Positions 1-11,640 are shown, counted from the first letter of the stretch. The stretch is DNA of 64,000 nucleotides from Frischella perrara (GCF_000807275.1 NZ_CP009056.1:806001-870000); one strand, 5' to 3'. Translations and numbers: made by a program. Notes: generated by a model not told the origin, from the letters alone.

Positions 1-1662
1 GGTAGTGGCAAAACAGCCGCATTTTCTATCCCTTTTTTAATGAAGGTCGATCCCACGTTAAAAGCGCCGCAAGTATTGGTACTTGCTCCGACACGAGAAT
101 TAGCGATCCAAGTAGCCGAAGCATGTACGGATTATGCAAAATACATGAAAGGCGTTAAAGTAGTGGCGCTATATGGCGGGCAACGTTATGATGTACAACT
201 TCGTGCATTAAAACAGGGTCCACAAATTGTAGTGGGAACACCAGGACGTTTACTTGATCACTTAAACAGAAAGACATTAGATCTCTCTAATTTACAAGGT
301 TTAGTTTTAGATGAAGCTGACGAAATGTTGCGTATGGGCTTTATTGATGATGTTGAAAGTATAATGGCAGCGATCCCAGACGATCATCAAACCGCATTGT
401 TTTCTGCAACTATGCCAGCGCCAATTCGTCGTATTACAAAACGATTTATGCACCACCCACAAGAAGTACAGATAAAATCGACTAACCAAACAGCACCAGA
501 TATTGATCAAAGCTATTGGCTTGTTAGAGGTGTTCGTAAAAATGAAGCATTAATTCGTTTTTTAGAAGCAGAAGATTTTGATGCAGCAATTATATTTGTA
601 CGTACTAAATCAGCTACTCTTGAAGTCGCCGATGTACTTGAACAACATGGCTATAATAGTGCTGCATTGAATGGAGATATGACCCAACAATTACGTGAAC
701 AGACATTAGATCGCTTACGCAACGGTCGATTAGATATTCTAATTGCCACAGATGTTGCTGCACGTGGTCTTGACGTTGAGCGAATTAGTCTAGTAATTAA
801 CTATGACATTACATTAGACTCTGAATCTTATGTACATCGTATTGGTCGTACCGGACGTGCGGGTCGTGCTGGTAGAGCAGTCTTATTTGTTGATAGTCGT
901 GAACGTCGCTTATTACGTAATATTGAACAGACTATCAAGAAATCGATTCCGGAAGTTCAGTTACCGAATAAAGAACTTTTAGAACAACGTCGTCTTGCTA
1001 AATTCTCACAACGTGTGGCACAAGAAATTGAAGCAGCAGATTTAGATAATTACCGAGAAATATTGCCAAAACTATTGCAAAGTGATCAAACTGATATGGA
1101 AACTTTAGCTGCGGCATTATTAAAACTAGCTCAAGGAGAGCGTCCATTAATTTTACCACCGGATCCAGAATTTAAACCATCACGAACAGAACGAGATCGT
1201 TATGAACGTGGTGAGCGTCGATTAAAAGGTGATAAACGTGAAACACCTAAGCGTCGTGAACGCCGTGATGTTGGTGAGATGGATCTTTATCGTATTGAAG
1301 TAGGTAAAGAAAATGGCGTTGATGTTCGTAATATTGTTGGGGCAATAGCGAATGAAGGTAATATCAGCAGCCGTTATATTGGCAACATTAAACTTTATGA
1401 AAAATACTCAACGGTTGAATTGCCAAAAGATATGCCAAATGATTTACTACGCCATTTTGAAACGGTTCGTGTAATGAACATCCCAATGAATATGCGTTTA
1501 GTTGATAATTCAAGAGACAATAAAAAAGCTGGTCGTCGCTCAACAAGTCGTAAAGACGACAGTATGTTTGATGACATGCCTAAACGTCGCACTAAATCTA
1601 ACGCTAAAAATAGCGAAAAAGATAATTTCTCTAGACGGAAATCATCACGTAAATCTTCTTAA
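1..1662 (+). CDS. deaD: DEAD-box RNA helicase DeaD/CsdA (5' end outside window)
   Basis: ATP-dependent RNA helicase of the cold-shock and ribosome-assembly type, cytoplasmic. The frame is open from base 1 and begins inside motif I (GSGKT), so the N-terminus and Q motif lie upstream. Then follow PTRELA (Ia), PGR (Ib), DEAD at bases 310-321, SAT (III) and [11 protein letters not shown] (VI). After the helicase core come a basic linker and a DbpA-type RNA-binding domain (from about base 1276, starting [14 protein letters not shown]), followed by a lysine/arginine/serine-rich tail. The C-terminal layout is that of E. coli DeaD rather than RhlE or SrmB. A strong terminator follows the stop. Confidence 0.95.
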   Translation, partial: GSGKTAAFSIPFLMKVDPTLKAPQVLVLAPTRELAIQVAEACTDYAKYMKGVKVVALYGGQRYDVQLRALKQGPQIVVGTPGRLLDHLNRKTLDLSNLQGLVLDEADEMLRMGFIDDVESIMAAIPDDHQTALFSATMPAPIRRITKRFMHHPQEVQIKSTNQTAPDIDQSYWLVRGVRKNEALIRFLEAEDFDAAIIFVRTKSATLEVADVLEQHGYNSAALNGDMTQQLREQTLDRLRNGRLDILIATDVAARGLDVERISLVINYDITLDSESYVHRIGRTGRAGRAGRAVLFVDSRERRLLRNIEQTIKKSIPEVQLPNKELLEQRRLAKFSQRVAQEIEAADLDNYREILPKLLQSDQTDMETLAAALLKLAQGERPLILPPDPEFKPSRTERDRYERGERRLKGDKRETPKRRERRDVGEMDLYRIEVGKENGVDVRNIVGAIANEGNISSRYIGNIKLYEKYSTVELPKDMPNDLLRHFETVRVMNIPMNMRLVDNSRDNKKAGRRSTSRKDDSMFDDMPKRRTKSNAKNSEKDNFSRRKSSRKSS

Positions 1663-1686
1663 GCACTGATTTAAAACAGATTAATA

Positions 1687-1719
1687 AAAAACCCGGATTA
1701 AGATCATTCGGGTTTTTTT
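1687..1719 (+). terminator. Rho-independent terminator of deaD
   Basis: The stem AACCCG (1690-1695) pairs with CGGGTT (1709-1714) around a 13-base loop and is followed by a run of seven T. An A-run on the left side could let it also stop pssA transcription arriving from the other strand. Confidence 0.8.
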
Positions 1720-1745
1720 ATTCAAAATTATAAGTACTTATTGAC

Positions 1746-3101
1746 TTAAAGTAAGCGTTTAATGAGTCGATCTACACGAATTCGGCTTAAACGATTAATT
1801 AATTTTTGTACTTGTTTTGGATAGAATTGACTAGCTTGAATTTGTTGGTAATGATTAATCAATAATGTTTTAACCCGAATCTCTTTTAGTTCTTGTTTGA
1901 ATTTATTAGTTAATTGTTGTTTAGGATCATGTATCAATAATCCATTTTCTAAATCCAATCGCCAAGCTCTAGGATTAATATTATTACCAGTAATTAGTAC
2001 CCATTCATTATCGACCCACACCCCTTTTAGATGATAGCTATTATCGTCATCTTTCCATAATCGAATAATTAATTGTTCTTTATCAACATAAGATTGTAAA
2101 CGTTCAATAAACTTACGTAGATTAACCTCATATAAATAAGGTAGGCCGCCAATCATATTGAATTTCTGATCGGGTGGAATGTAAAAATCATTAGCGGTTT
2201 TATCACCGACAATGATTTCGACCTGTTTTCCTTTACGAAGTTGACGGATAATATCTTTAACAATAATTGGTGGTAGATTGAAATATGGCGTACAAAAAAT
2301 AATCTTTTCTTTTGCACTACAAATCATATGATGAATGACTTGATTTAACTGATTTCCTTTACCTAGACCAGCAATGGGTGTAATACTAAGCGATTTGTTA
2401 GTGTCTTCACCTACAAATTGATAATTAGCATGTGTCAGATGATGACGTAATGATTTAATAGCAGACTTCAACTGCTTACGTGTTTTATGAGTATTAAGAT
2501 CTAAACGTTGTACGGCATCAAAAGATAAGAAATTATGATTAATATAATCAATCATACTGTTTGCCAATACATGATTGTTTATTACATGGTAACGATCGTA
2601 ACGGTATTTGTCGAGTTTGTGTAAATAAACATTATTAATACTTGCACCTGTATAAAAGACAGTCTCATCAATTATACTACCTTTCAAATGTAGCACGCCT
2701 AACATTTCTCGGCGATTAATCGGTACGCCATAAACTGCTATATCCACATTAGGATGTTGTTGTTTCATTTCATAATAATATTTGGCATTGGTATTAGTTT
2801 TAGGTTCTCCAATTCTACCGCGCTGTGCACGATGCCAATCAACAAAAATTTTAACATCTAAATGTGGATTCTTTTCTTTAGCAGCATAAATTGCCGCTAA
2901 AATTTCCTGACCGGCTTCATCTCGTTCTAAATACAGCGCAACAATATAGATGCGTGATTGAGCATTTGCAATGGCATCAAGTAAAGCTAATCGATATTCA
3001 CTTGAAGAAAGCAATATTTGGTAATCTTCCGGTTGCTGTTTGATTTTATTCAATCGATTAAGATAATTACGATGATTATATTTTATAAATGGTATCTGCA
3101 T
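1746..3101 (-). CDS. pssA: CDP-diacylglycerol--serine O-phosphatidyltransferase
   Basis: Makes phosphatidylserine from CDP-diacylglycerol and serine, the committed step to phosphatidylethanolamine. It is the phospholipase-D-superfamily, membrane-peripheral type found in gammaproteobacteria. Two HxK-type catalytic motifs are visible: LHLKGSIIDE in the first half and YHLKGVWVDN in the second. The strings VDWHRAQRGRIG, VYGVPINRRE and NPRAWRLDLENGLLIHDP match E. coli PssA. The frame is open 15 codons further up (to 3146), but the ATG at 3101 gives 451 residues, the E. coli length, with the N-termini in register. Neither start has a clear Shine-Dalgarno. It is followed head to tail by no partner and ends near the deaD terminator. 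Confidence 0.94.
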   Translation of the reverse strand: MQIPFIKYNHRNYLNRLNKIKQQPEDYQILLSSSEYRLALLDAIANAQSRIYIVALYLERDEAGQEILAAIYAAKEKNPHLDVKIFVDWHRAQRGRIGEPKTNTNAKYYYEMKQQHPNVDIAVYGVPINRREMLGVLHLKGSIIDETVFYTGASINNVYLHKLDKYRYDRYHVINNHVLANSMIDYINHNFLSFDAVQRLDLNTHKTRKQLKSAIKSLRHHLTHANYQFVGEDTNKSLSITPIAGLGKGNQLNQVIHHMICSAKEKIIFCTPYFNLPPIIVKDIIRQLRKGKQVEIIVGDKTANDFYIPPDQKFNMIGGLPYLYEVNLRKFIERLQSYVDKEQLIIRLWKDDDNSYHLKGVWVDNEWVLITGNNINPRAWRLDLENGLLIHDPKQQLTNKFKQELKEIRVKTLLINHYQQIQASQFYPKQVQKLINRLSRIRVDRLIKRLL

Positions 3102-3255
3102 AAAATTATTTATTATTTTTCGAAAATATTTTACATAGCATAGCATATTTTATTTAATTGGTATATTAAGGCTATTTATCTAACTTTTTTAAATTGAAGG
3201 CATTAAGATAAGGACTCATTAACAGATTGGTCTCAATTGATGATAAATAAAAATT

Positions 3256-3936
3256 TCATATCCATTCATTTAAATAATCACAATTTAATATCTCATTGGT
3301 CTCACCATAACGATATAATTGACCTGCATCTAAAATTGCGACGTGATTTGCTAACATCTTGACCTCATTAATATTATGAGTGACATAAAGAATAGGAATA
3401 TTCAACTCAATAACTAAATCCTGAATATAATTAATCAACTCTTTTTTTCGTGGCATATCAAGGGCTGATAATGGTTCATCCATTAATAATAATCGTGGAT
3501 TAGTTAATATTGCTCGTCCAATTGCAACGCGTTGCTTTTCACCACCTGATAACATTGCCGGATAACGATCCAACAAATCACTAATATTTAAGACGTGAAT
3601 AATTTCTTCAAAGCGATTTTTCATTGATGAATGCATTGCAAATTTCAAATTTTTTAACACTTTGAAATGTGGGAAAAGTAATGCATCTTGAAATACAGTG
3701 GCTATTTTACGATGCTGAGCTTTAACAAATTGTTTTTTTCCAATATCAACTAATACGATATCATTAAGTATGATTGAACCGGTATCAGGTTTAACTAACC
3801 CATTAATTAGATTAAGTAAAGTTGATTTTCCTGAGCCAGACACGCCCAAAATTGCTGTAATTCCCTTGCAATCAATGGATTGGTTAAAAGATAATGTAAA
3901 TCGAGATAACTTTTTCTCAATATTTATTTTTAGCAT
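3256..3936 (-). CDS. modC: Molybdate ABC transporter ATP-binding protein, short form
   Basis: ATPase of the ModABC molybdate importer. Walker A is GVSGSGKST, the Q-loop is FQDALLFPH, the signature LSGGEKQR and Walker B LLLMDEPL followed by a switch histidine in YVTHN. The start is the ATG at 3936, two bases after modB's stop and preceded by AGGAT; the longer open frame would overlap modB. The protein is about 226 residues, while E. coli ModC has 352. The whole C-terminal TOBE/mop-like regulatory region is absent, and the protein stops soon after the nucleotide-binding domain. The sequence cannot tell whether this is loss or an ancestral short form. Confidence 0.9.
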   Translation of the reverse strand: MLKINIEKKLSRFTLSFNQSIDCKGITAILGVSGSGKSTLLNLINGLVKPDTGSIILNDIVLVDIGKKQFVKAQHRKIATVFQDALLFPHFKVLKNLKFAMHSSMKNRFEEIIHVLNISDLLDRYPAMLSGGEKQRVAIGRAILTNPRLLLMDEPLSALDMPRKKELINYIQDLVIELNIPILYVTHNINEVKMLANHVAILDAGQLYRYGETNEILNCDYLNEWI

Positions 3937-3938
3937 TA

Positions 3939-4628
3939 TTATCCTACTAGTTTTCTTTTGTGCCAACGATTGAGCCATTCTGAAGAGAATAGGGCGATGA
4001 GTGCTAAAGAAATAGAAATAATACATAAACGCATAGCAGCTTGTTCACCGTTAGGTACTTGCAAAACGTTATACATTGCAAGTGGTATAGTTCGAGTTTC
4101 ACCCGGTATGTTTGAAACAAATGTTATCGTTGCTCCGAATTCACCAAGACATCTTGCAAAACCAAGCATCATACCCATTAAAATTCCTGGTATCGCAAGT
4201 GGTAAAGTAATTGTAAAAAAAACGCGGATCTGATTAGTACCTAGTGTATAAGCAACATTTTCCAAACGTATATCAATAGATTCTATTGCTAATCGAATAG
4301 ATCGTACAATTAAAGGAAAGGCCACAACAGCGGAAGCAAAAGCTGCACCTTTCCAATTGAAACTCATTGATATTTCTAAATTCTGATATAGCCATTTACC
4401 AATAAGACCTTGTTTACCCATTGTTATTAATAATAAATAACCAAGCGCTACTGGTGGTAATACTAAAGGTAAATGAATAATACTATCGAAAAGTGATTTT
4501 CCAACAAAATGACAACGTGCTAACACCCAAGCGACAAGGATAGCTAAAGGTAAGCTAAATATAATGGCAGCACTTGCTATTTTGAAACTTAATAACAACG
4601 TTTGCCATTCATAATCAGTTAAAATCAT
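3939..4628 (-). CDS. modB: Molybdate ABC transporter permease
   Basis: Inner-membrane permease of the molybdate importer. It begins MILTDYEWQTLLLSFKIAS, nearly the same as E. coli ModB, and is 229 residues, the family length. Five to six hydrophobic segments are visible. The EAA-type coupling loop reads LGEFGATITFVSNIPGETRT. Its ATG overlaps the modA stop in ATGA (4625-4628), so the two are translationally coupled. modC follows after two bases, giving the order modA-modB-modC as in E. coli. Confidence 0.95.
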   Translation of the reverse strand: MILTDYEWQTLLLSFKIASAAIIFSLPLAILVAWVLARCHFVGKSLFDSIIHLPLVLPPVALGYLLLITMGKQGLIGKWLYQNLEISMSFNWKGAAFASAVVAFPLIVRSIRLAIESIDIRLENVAYTLGTNQIRVFFTITLPLAIPGILMGMMLGFARCLGEFGATITFVSNIPGETRTIPLAMYNVLQVPNGEQAAMRLCIISISLALIALFSSEWLNRWHKRKLVG

Positions 4629-5377
4629 AAAGTCATGAAACCATATTTTTCAAATATTAGTTTAGCTTGTGACGTTTGTAAAAATTGAAAGAAGTCATTC
4701 GCTTCAGAATTTAATAAACTAATTGGATATTCAATAACCTTAAACGATTCAGGAGGGAATGTCCCAATAATTTGAACTTTTTGGCTAATTTTGGCGTCAG
4801 TACTATAAACAATACCCAATATAGCTTCCTGACGTTCAACTAACATTAGCGCATCACGTACATTACTGGCGCGTGCAAAATGTGGAGCAAGTTGTTCATA
4901 AACGCCTAAATTTGTTAATGATTCCTTTGCATATATTCCTGCTGGTACATGATCGGGATCACCGATTGCTATTTTATCATCTTTAGGTAGTAGGGTTGAC
5001 CAATCGGTTTGTTGATTAATTATTACGTTTTTATTGTGTTGATTACTAGGCGCAATAAGAACTAATGAATTTTTCAATAACGTTTGTTTATTTTCAGTTA
5101 TCTGATGATCTATTAGGTAATCCATCCATTTTTGATCAGCAGAAATAAAAATATCAGCGGGTGCGCCTTGCTCAATTTGACGTGCTAATACAGAGGAAGA
5201 TGCAAAAGAAAATACTATTTCATGATCGGGATGCTGTGCTTGATAAGATTGCCCAATCTCTTGCATCGCATCAGTCAAAGATGCAGCAGCAAAGACTGTA
5301 AATTTTTGAGTGGCTAGGGTCGTCATACTTGTTAAAAGCACGGTAATAGCAAAAATAAAACTTATGATTTTTTTCAT
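4625..5377 (-). CDS. modA: Molybdate ABC transporter substrate-binding protein
   Basis: Periplasmic molybdate/tungstate-binding protein. A signal peptide covers about residues 1-22 (MKKIISFIFAITVLLTSMTT), with likely cleavage after TLA. The mature part begins TVFAAASLTDAMQEIG and continues with FSFASSSVLARQIEQGAPADIFISAD, the typical ModA opening with the oxyanion-binding serines. It is 250 residues, against 257 in E. coli. First gene of modABC. A perfect TTGACA lies on the minus strand at 5451-5456 upstream, but I cannot place a convincing -10 or a ModE operator. No modE is present nearby. Confidence 0.94.
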   Translation of the reverse strand: MKKIISFIFAITVLLTSMTTLATQKFTVFAAASLTDAMQEIGQSYQAQHPDHEIVFSFASSSVLARQIEQGAPADIFISADQKWMDYLIDHQITENKQTLLKNSLVLIAPSNQHNKNVIINQQTDWSTLLPKDDKIAIGDPDHVPAGIYAKESLTNLGVYEQLAPHFARASNVRDALMLVERQEAILGIVYSTDAKISQKVQIIGTFPPESFKVIEYPISLLNSEANDFFQFLQTSQAKLIFEKYGFMTL

Positions 5378-5520
5378 TTTATTTCCATTAGGTAATATTT
5401 TGAAATTTTAATAATTTATTTATATTCAAAAATTTCCTTGTATAAAATTATGTCAAATTTAACAGACTCTTTTATGTTTGGTTTAATGCAACATGTGATA
5501 AGTTAATTTCCTTATCATTT

Positions 5521-5551
5521 TAAGTAAAAAGACAGCGTATACGCTGTCTTT
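5521..5551 (-). terminator. Terminator of guaB
   Basis: A 24-base perfect palindrome (5528-5551; arms AAAGACAGC and GCTGTCTTT) lies just after the guaB stop. In the minus direction it is followed by CTTTTTAC. It separates guaB from modA. Confidence 0.8.
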
Positions 5552-5561
5552 ATATGGGGAA

Positions 5562-7028
5562 CTATTGGCCTAAACGATAATTAGGTGGTTCTTTAGTAAT
5601 TGAAACATCATGAACATGACTTTCTTTAATACCGGCACCTGTTATTCGAGTAAATTGGGATTTAGTACGTAATGCTTCAATGTCAGCACAGCCAGTTAAC
5701 CCCATACAGGAACGAAGTCCGCCCATTTGTTGATGAATAATTTCTTTAAGCTGACCTTTATAAGCAATTCGTCCTTCAATTCCTTCGGGCACTAATTTAT
5801 CTGCCGCATTATCACTTTGGAAGTAACGGTCGGATGAACCTTTAGCCATTGCACCTAATGAACCCATACCACGATAAGCTTTATAAGCGCGCCCTTGATA
5901 CAATTCAATTTCACCGGGTGCCTCTTCTGTACCGGCAAACATAGAACCAACCATTACGCAGCTTGCACCAGCAGCAATGGCTTTTGCTATATCACCTGAG
6001 TAACGAATACCGCCATCTGCGATAACTGGAATATTATAAGGTTTAGCAGCTTCAACTGCGTCCATAATAGCCGTAATTTGTGGTACACCAACCCCTGTTA
6101 CAATACGAGTAGTACAAATTGAGCCTGGTCCAATACCCACTTTAACCGCACTGACCCCTGCTTTAATCAAGGCTAAAGCACCTTCATAGGTTGCAATGTT
6201 ACCGCCAATGATAGGTAAATCCGGATACGCTTCTCGAGCAGCTTTAATGCGTTGTAAAACGCCTTCAGAATGACCATGTGATGAATCAATAAGTAATACA
6301 TCAACGCCAGCTTCAACGAGAGCTGCAATACGTTCTTCATTACCAGGTGCGGCACCTACCGCTGCGCCAACACGTAAGCGACCTTTTTCATCTTTACAAG
6401 CATTAGGCTTAGCTTCTGCTTTTTGGAAATCACGTACTGTAATCATACCTTTTAAATGAAATTCTTTATCAACGACTAGTGCCTTCTCAACTCGTCGTTC
6501 ATGCATACGTTGTAAAACTAATTCACGAGGTTCATTTTCCATTACCGTAACAAGTCGTTCTTTAGGCGTCATGACAGCGGTAACAGGTTGCGTTAAATCG
6601 GTAGCGAAACGGACATCTCGGGCGGTGATGATCCCAACTAAATCATTATGTTGTGTTACCACAGGGAAACCAGCAAAACCATAGTCTTTCGCTAGTTTTA
6701 TGACATCATTGATTGTGGCTGTAGGTAATACCGTGATAGGATCTTGCACAATACCACTTTCATGCTTTTTGACACGTTTTACATGTTCTACTTGTAATTC
6801 TATTGGCATGTTTTTATGAATAAAACCAATACCCCCTTCTTGTGCTAAAGCAATAGCTAATGAAGCTTCAGTAACAGTATCCATTGCTGCTGATATCATA
6901 GGTAGATTTAAACGAATAGTTGGCGTTAGTTGTGTACTGATATCAGCCGTATTAGGTAGAACAGTGGAATGGGCGGGAACTAATAGGACATCATCAAAGG
7001 TAAGGGACTCTTTTATTATGCGAGACAT
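5562..7028 (-). CDS. guaB: Inosine-5'-monophosphate dehydrogenase
   Basis: Oxidises IMP to XMP with NAD, the first committed step to GMP. From the ATG at 7028 the protein is 488 residues, exactly the E. coli length, beginning [21 protein letters not shown]; the frame is open 31 codons further, but that part is not family-like. Two CBS domains sit in about residues 90-205. The active-site loop [15 protein letters not shown] carries the catalytic cysteine near residue 305, and the flap is [10 protein letters not shown]. The start is preceded by GGTGA. A strong terminator follows immediately and the next gene is modA, so guaA is not downstream as it is in E. coli guaBA. Confidence 0.97.
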   Translation of the reverse strand: MSRIIKESLTFDDVLLVPAHSTVLPNTADISTQLTPTIRLNLPMISAAMDTVTEASLAIALAQEGGIGFIHKNMPIELQVEHVKRVKKHESGIVQDPITVLPTATINDVIKLAKDYGFAGFPVVTQHNDLVGIITARDVRFATDLTQPVTAVMTPKERLVTVMENEPRELVLQRMHERRVEKALVVDKEFHLKGMITVRDFQKAEAKPNACKDEKGRLRVGAAVGAAPGNEERIAALVEAGVDVLLIDSSHGHSEGVLQRIKAAREAYPDLPIIGGNIATYEGALALIKAGVSAVKVGIGPGSICTTRIVTGVGVPQITAIMDAVEAAKPYNIPVIADGGIRYSGDIAKAIAAGASCVMVGSMFAGTEEAPGEIELYQGRAYKAYRGMGSLGAMAKGSSDRYFQSDNAADKLVPEGIEGRIAYKGQLKEIIHQQMGGLRSCMGLTGCADIEALRTKSQFTRITGAGIKESHVHDVSITKEPPNYRLGQ

Positions 7029-7180
7029 AGCAATATTCACCATAAGTAGAAAGTAATGTTTATAAATATTGCCTGAGAATTTTACATATTTTTTGGTGGG
7101 AAAGCTAGCGATTATTTGCAAATAAAATAATTCTTTGGAATTATGAGTAATATCAAATGATCTTAAGAATAGTAAAATAA

Positions 7181-7206
7181 ATTAAGGCGTACTTAATCGC
7201 CTTAAT
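7181..7206 (-). terminator. Hairpin overlapping the end of cydC
   Basis: ATTAAGGCG (7181-7189) pairs with CGCCTTAAT (7198-7206) around an 8-base loop. It includes the cydC stop codon and runs into an AT-rich tract. The U-run is weak on the minus strand, so termination is likely but not certain. Confidence 0.55.
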
Positions 7207-8872
7207 TATTTATCTTTTTTATGGTGTTATTTTCTAATAAGTATGTACAATCAAATAATGCTTGATGAATTAAGCGATGGGTTATCATGATTAAAGTTTT
7301 ATCTGCATAGTTCTCTTTAATTATTGATAAAATCTGCTGTTCGGTTTGGTTGTCTAAGCTTTCAGTCGGTTCATCTAGCAGAATTAAAGGCGCATTATGT
7401 AACAGTGCTCTGGCGATACCAATACGACGTCTTTCACCACCTGATAACGTTCGACCACTTTCACCTAACCATAAATTTAAACCCTGTTCGGTAGATAACA
7501 ATTTATCTAACTCTACTTTTTTTAACACAGAAATCAATTGAGCATCATTCGCATATTGGTTACCAATTAATAGGTTATTACGTAAAGTATCATTAAATAT
7601 ATGAATAACTTGGGGTACAACTGACATCATGTTTCGTAAAGCGGGTTCACTAAATTGGCTAATATCAATCTGGTTAAGCATTATTGTACCATTGGTAGGT
7701 TGCCAAGTACGGGTGATCAAATTTAATAACGTTGATTTACCACATCCTGTTTGCCCAATTAAAGCTACATGTTCGCCATTTTTGATTTGAAAATTGATAT
7801 CTTTAAGTATTATGAGTGGCTGATTTGGATAGCTGAAGTTAATACTTTTAAAGGTAATTTCACACTGTTGATCATTATCAGTATTGCTTAATTCTCCAAA
7901 ATTAATAACTGGACTTAGGCTAAGTAAATTATTCATTCTCTTAGCTGAACTCAAAACCTGCCCTAAAAATAGGAACGCACTCGGTATAGGACTTAAAATC
8001 TCTGTTGATGATAAACCAATGAAAATCAAAAGTGCAATAATAGGTTGGTCGTAGTTACTAATACCATCAGCAACCAACCAAATAATGATTTGAGTCATTA
8101 CACCAACAATCATCACAATGATTGCATTTGACAAACTTAATAATGTTGATTGTTTAGTTTGAAGCTTTAACCAATGTGATTCGATATCAGTTAATGATTG
8201 TCGGAATGAGTGTTTAGCATTGAAAAGCGTTAATTCAGCTTGCCCTTGCATATAACTAACTAACTTTTGACGATATAGGCTTTTTTGTTCAGCAATTTGC
8301 TCACCTAATGTTCTACCCGCATAATAGAAAATAATTGGCAGTGTTAGAATTGTTACCAATAGGAATAGGGTAATCACGAGAGCAATATTGTGATCAAAGT
8401 AACTAACGGCAAAATAGATAAAAAATGTAATACATAAACTGCCAATAATAGGGGCAAATAGGCGAAGATAGAGATGATCTAAATTATCGATGTCAGCTAT
8501 AAAAGTATTAAGTAATTCTGCTTTTTCAAAGCGTTGAATTTGAACAGCATTTAAAGGCAATAAGTGTTTAAATGCCCTAGTTCTCAAAAATGCAAGTATT
8601 CTAAAAGTTGTATCGTGATTAACTAAACGATCGAAGTAACGAGCAACTGTTCTTAAAATAGCAGCTCCTCTGACACCGGCTGCCGGTAACATATAATTAA
8701 AGGTATATAACCCTGCAAAACCAACAAAAGCAGTCGCTGATAAGAACCATCCCGATAATGATAATAAAAAAATGCTCGCAGCCAAGGCAGTGATCACCAT
8801 AAGCATGCCGAGCAGAATACGCAAAAAATAATACTGATAGAGTTTAATATAAGGAAAAAGAATCTTTAACAT
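7202..8872 (-). CDS. cydC: Cysteine/glutathione ABC exporter subunit CydC
   Basis: Half-transporter that pairs with CydD in the inner membrane to export cysteine and glutathione to the periplasm; needed for cytochrome bd assembly. The N-terminal half is a six-helix ABC exporter domain with the CydC-like string PAAGVRGAAILRTVARYFDRL. The C-terminal half has Walker A GQTGCGKST, signature LSGGERRR, Walker B LILLDEPTE and a switch histidine in MITHR. It is 556 residues, against 573 in E. coli. It starts 11 bases after cydD, in the conserved order trxB-cydD-cydC. Confidence 0.95.
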   Translation of the reverse strand: MLKILFPYIKLYQYYFLRILLGMLMVITALAASIFLLSLSGWFLSATAFVGFAGLYTFNYMLPAAGVRGAAILRTVARYFDRLVNHDTTFRILAFLRTRAFKHLLPLNAVQIQRFEKAELLNTFIADIDNLDHLYLRLFAPIIGSLCITFFIYFAVSYFDHNIALVITLFLLVTILTLPIIFYYAGRTLGEQIAEQKSLYRQKLVSYMQGQAELTLFNAKHSFRQSLTDIESHWLKLQTKQSTLLSLSNAIIVMIVGVMTQIIIWLVADGISNYDQPIIALLIFIGLSSTEILSPIPSAFLFLGQVLSSAKRMNNLLSLSPVINFGELSNTDNDQQCEITFKSINFSYPNQPLIILKDINFQIKNGEHVALIGQTGCGKSTLLNLITRTWQPTNGTIMLNQIDISQFSEPALRNMMSVVPQVIHIFNDTLRNNLLIGNQYANDAQLISVLKKVELDKLLSTEQGLNLWLGESGRTLSGGERRRIGIARALLHNAPLILLDEPTESLDNQTEQQILSIIKENYADKTLIMITHRLIHQALFDCTYLLENNTIKKINN

Positions 8873-8883
8873 AGTTTGAAATC

Positions 8884-10599
8884 TTATTCAGTAATGTTAT
8901 GTAATTGGTGATTATGCAAACGCCATTTCAAAGATAATTGCATCTGTTGATTGACATGATGTGTCACCATAATGATATTACTGTGTTGATAACTATTAGC
9001 TAATATAGTTTCAATATCTTGTGCTGTTTGATTATCAAGGCTAGCAGTCGGTTCATCTAATAACATTAATTGACAAGGTTTTAATAATGCTCTTGCAATA
9101 GCGATACGTTGAGCCTGACCAACAGATATCTTCACCGCATCTTCACCAATTTCAGTATCAAGTCCTTTAGGCAATTGTGCAATTAATTTACTAAGTTGTG
9201 CTTGCGCAACCACCTGTTCTATTTGTTGTGAACTTGCATGAGGATTGGCTAGTAAGATATTTTCTCGGATAGTGCTATTAATTAAATATGGGTTTTGCCC
9301 TAACCAACTTAATTGCTTGCGCCAAGAATCAATATTTATTTGTTTTAATTCAATATCATTGATGGTTAAGGAACCTTGATAGGATAAAAAACCAAGTAAC
9401 ACATTTAATAGTGAACTTTTACCCTCACCACTAACCCCAATTAAGGCTAAACGAAATGGCGCTTTTAAAGTGAAATTTAATGGCCCAACAATAGGTTGAT
9501 TATCAGGTGATAGAATAATCAAGTCTTTACCAATAATGGATGTTATTGTTTGCTCAAAATTAATAAATTGATTTTCTTGATCATAAATTTCTGGTGATTG
9601 ATCAGTTAAAAACTTTTGAATATTATCAGCCGCTGCAATGGCTTGCGCTTTAGCATGATAAAAGGTACCTAAGTCACGAAGGGGTTGAAAAAACTCCGGA
9701 GCTAAAATTAAGGCAAAAAAACCAGCAAATAGGGTAACAGTGCCATTATAAGAACCAAAATGAAATTCACCTAAATAAGAAAAGCCAAAATAAACGGCTA
9801 CAATAGCAATTGAGATTGAGGCAAAAAATTCTAAAACAGCAGAAGATAAAAAGGCCATTTTAAGCACATTCATAGTTCTGATACGAAAATTTTCGGCAGC
9901 TTCACGAATTTGCTCACTTTGTTGCTTACCCTGATCAAAAACTCGAATTGTCATTAAACCTTTCAATCGGTCTAAAAAGTGTCCACTTAAATAAGATAAT
10001 GCTTTGAAATTTTTTCGATTAACATCTGCTGCCCCCATACCAACTAGTATCATAAAGATTGGGATTAAGGGCGCGGTACCAAGCAGAATCAAAACAGCAC
10101 TCCAGTTGAATGGTAAGATAACGAGTAGAATCATGATTGGAATAATCATTGCTAAACGCATTTGTGGTAAATATCGAGCATAGAAATCATGAAGATCTTC
10201 TATCTGCTCAATCATTAAGGTAGTTAACCCGCCGCTCGTATGCTGAGTAATTGCTGTTGGTCCATTTATTTCTATTTTATTTATTAACTGTTGCCGTACA
10301 GTTTGCCGTATTTTTAATCCTAGTGAGAAATTAATTTTTTCCCGAATAAAGGTTAGAAAACTACGTAAAATAAAAATAAGCAATAAAACGATAAAATAAG
10401 GCAATATAGTCGTGAATTTACCGCCTAATATTATTAACTCTTGTAAAATTAATGCCAATAAAGCAGCTTGAATAGCAATACAACCAGCCGAAATAAATCC
10501 TAGTAAAATAGAATAAAATAAAGGTTTTCTATGTTGTTTAGTTTGCTGTTTAAGCCACTTAAATAAATACTTTTGACGTGTTTTATCTAGTGCTGACAT
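8884..10599 (-). CDS. cydD: Cysteine/glutathione ABC exporter subunit CydD
   Basis: Partner of CydC. Membrane domain in about residues 25-310 and nucleotide-binding domain from about 345. Walker A reads GVSGEGKSS, and the signature is the CydD-type variant ISVGQAQR instead of LSGGQ, followed by Walker B LMLLDEPTA. Length is 571 residues, against 588 in E. coli. It begins 8 bases after the trxB stop, so the three genes are probably one transcript linking thiol redox enzymes and thiol export. Confidence 0.95.
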   Translation of the reverse strand: MSALDKTRQKYLFKWLKQQTKQHRKPLFYSILLGFISAGCIAIQAALLALILQELIILGGKFTTILPYFIVLLLIFILRSFLTFIREKINFSLGLKIRQTVRQQLINKIEINGPTAITQHTSGGLTTLMIEQIEDLHDFYARYLPQMRLAMIIPIMILLVILPFNWSAVLILLGTAPLIPIFMILVGMGAADVNRKNFKALSYLSGHFLDRLKGLMTIRVFDQGKQQSEQIREAAENFRIRTMNVLKMAFLSSAVLEFFASISIAIVAVYFGFSYLGEFHFGSYNGTVTLFAGFFALILAPEFFQPLRDLGTFYHAKAQAIAAADNIQKFLTDQSPEIYDQENQFINFEQTITSIIGKDLIILSPDNQPIVGPLNFTLKAPFRLALIGVSGEGKSSLLNVLLGFLSYQGSLTINDIELKQINIDSWRKQLSWLGQNPYLINSTIRENILLANPHASSQQIEQVVAQAQLSKLIAQLPKGLDTEIGEDAVKISVGQAQRIAIARALLKPCQLMLLDEPTASLDNQTAQDIETILANSYQHSNIIMVTHHVNQQMQLSLKWRLHNHQLHNITE

Positions 10600-10607
10600 A
10601 AATCTAA

Positions 10608-11618
<1,011 letters not shown>

Positions 11619-11640
11619 CTATTAATTAAGGGTAAAAAAT

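Noticed and set aside
7029-7201. PurR operator before guaB
   Set aside because: TTTGCAAATAATCGCT resembles the PurR site only in one half; the central CG and second half do not fit.
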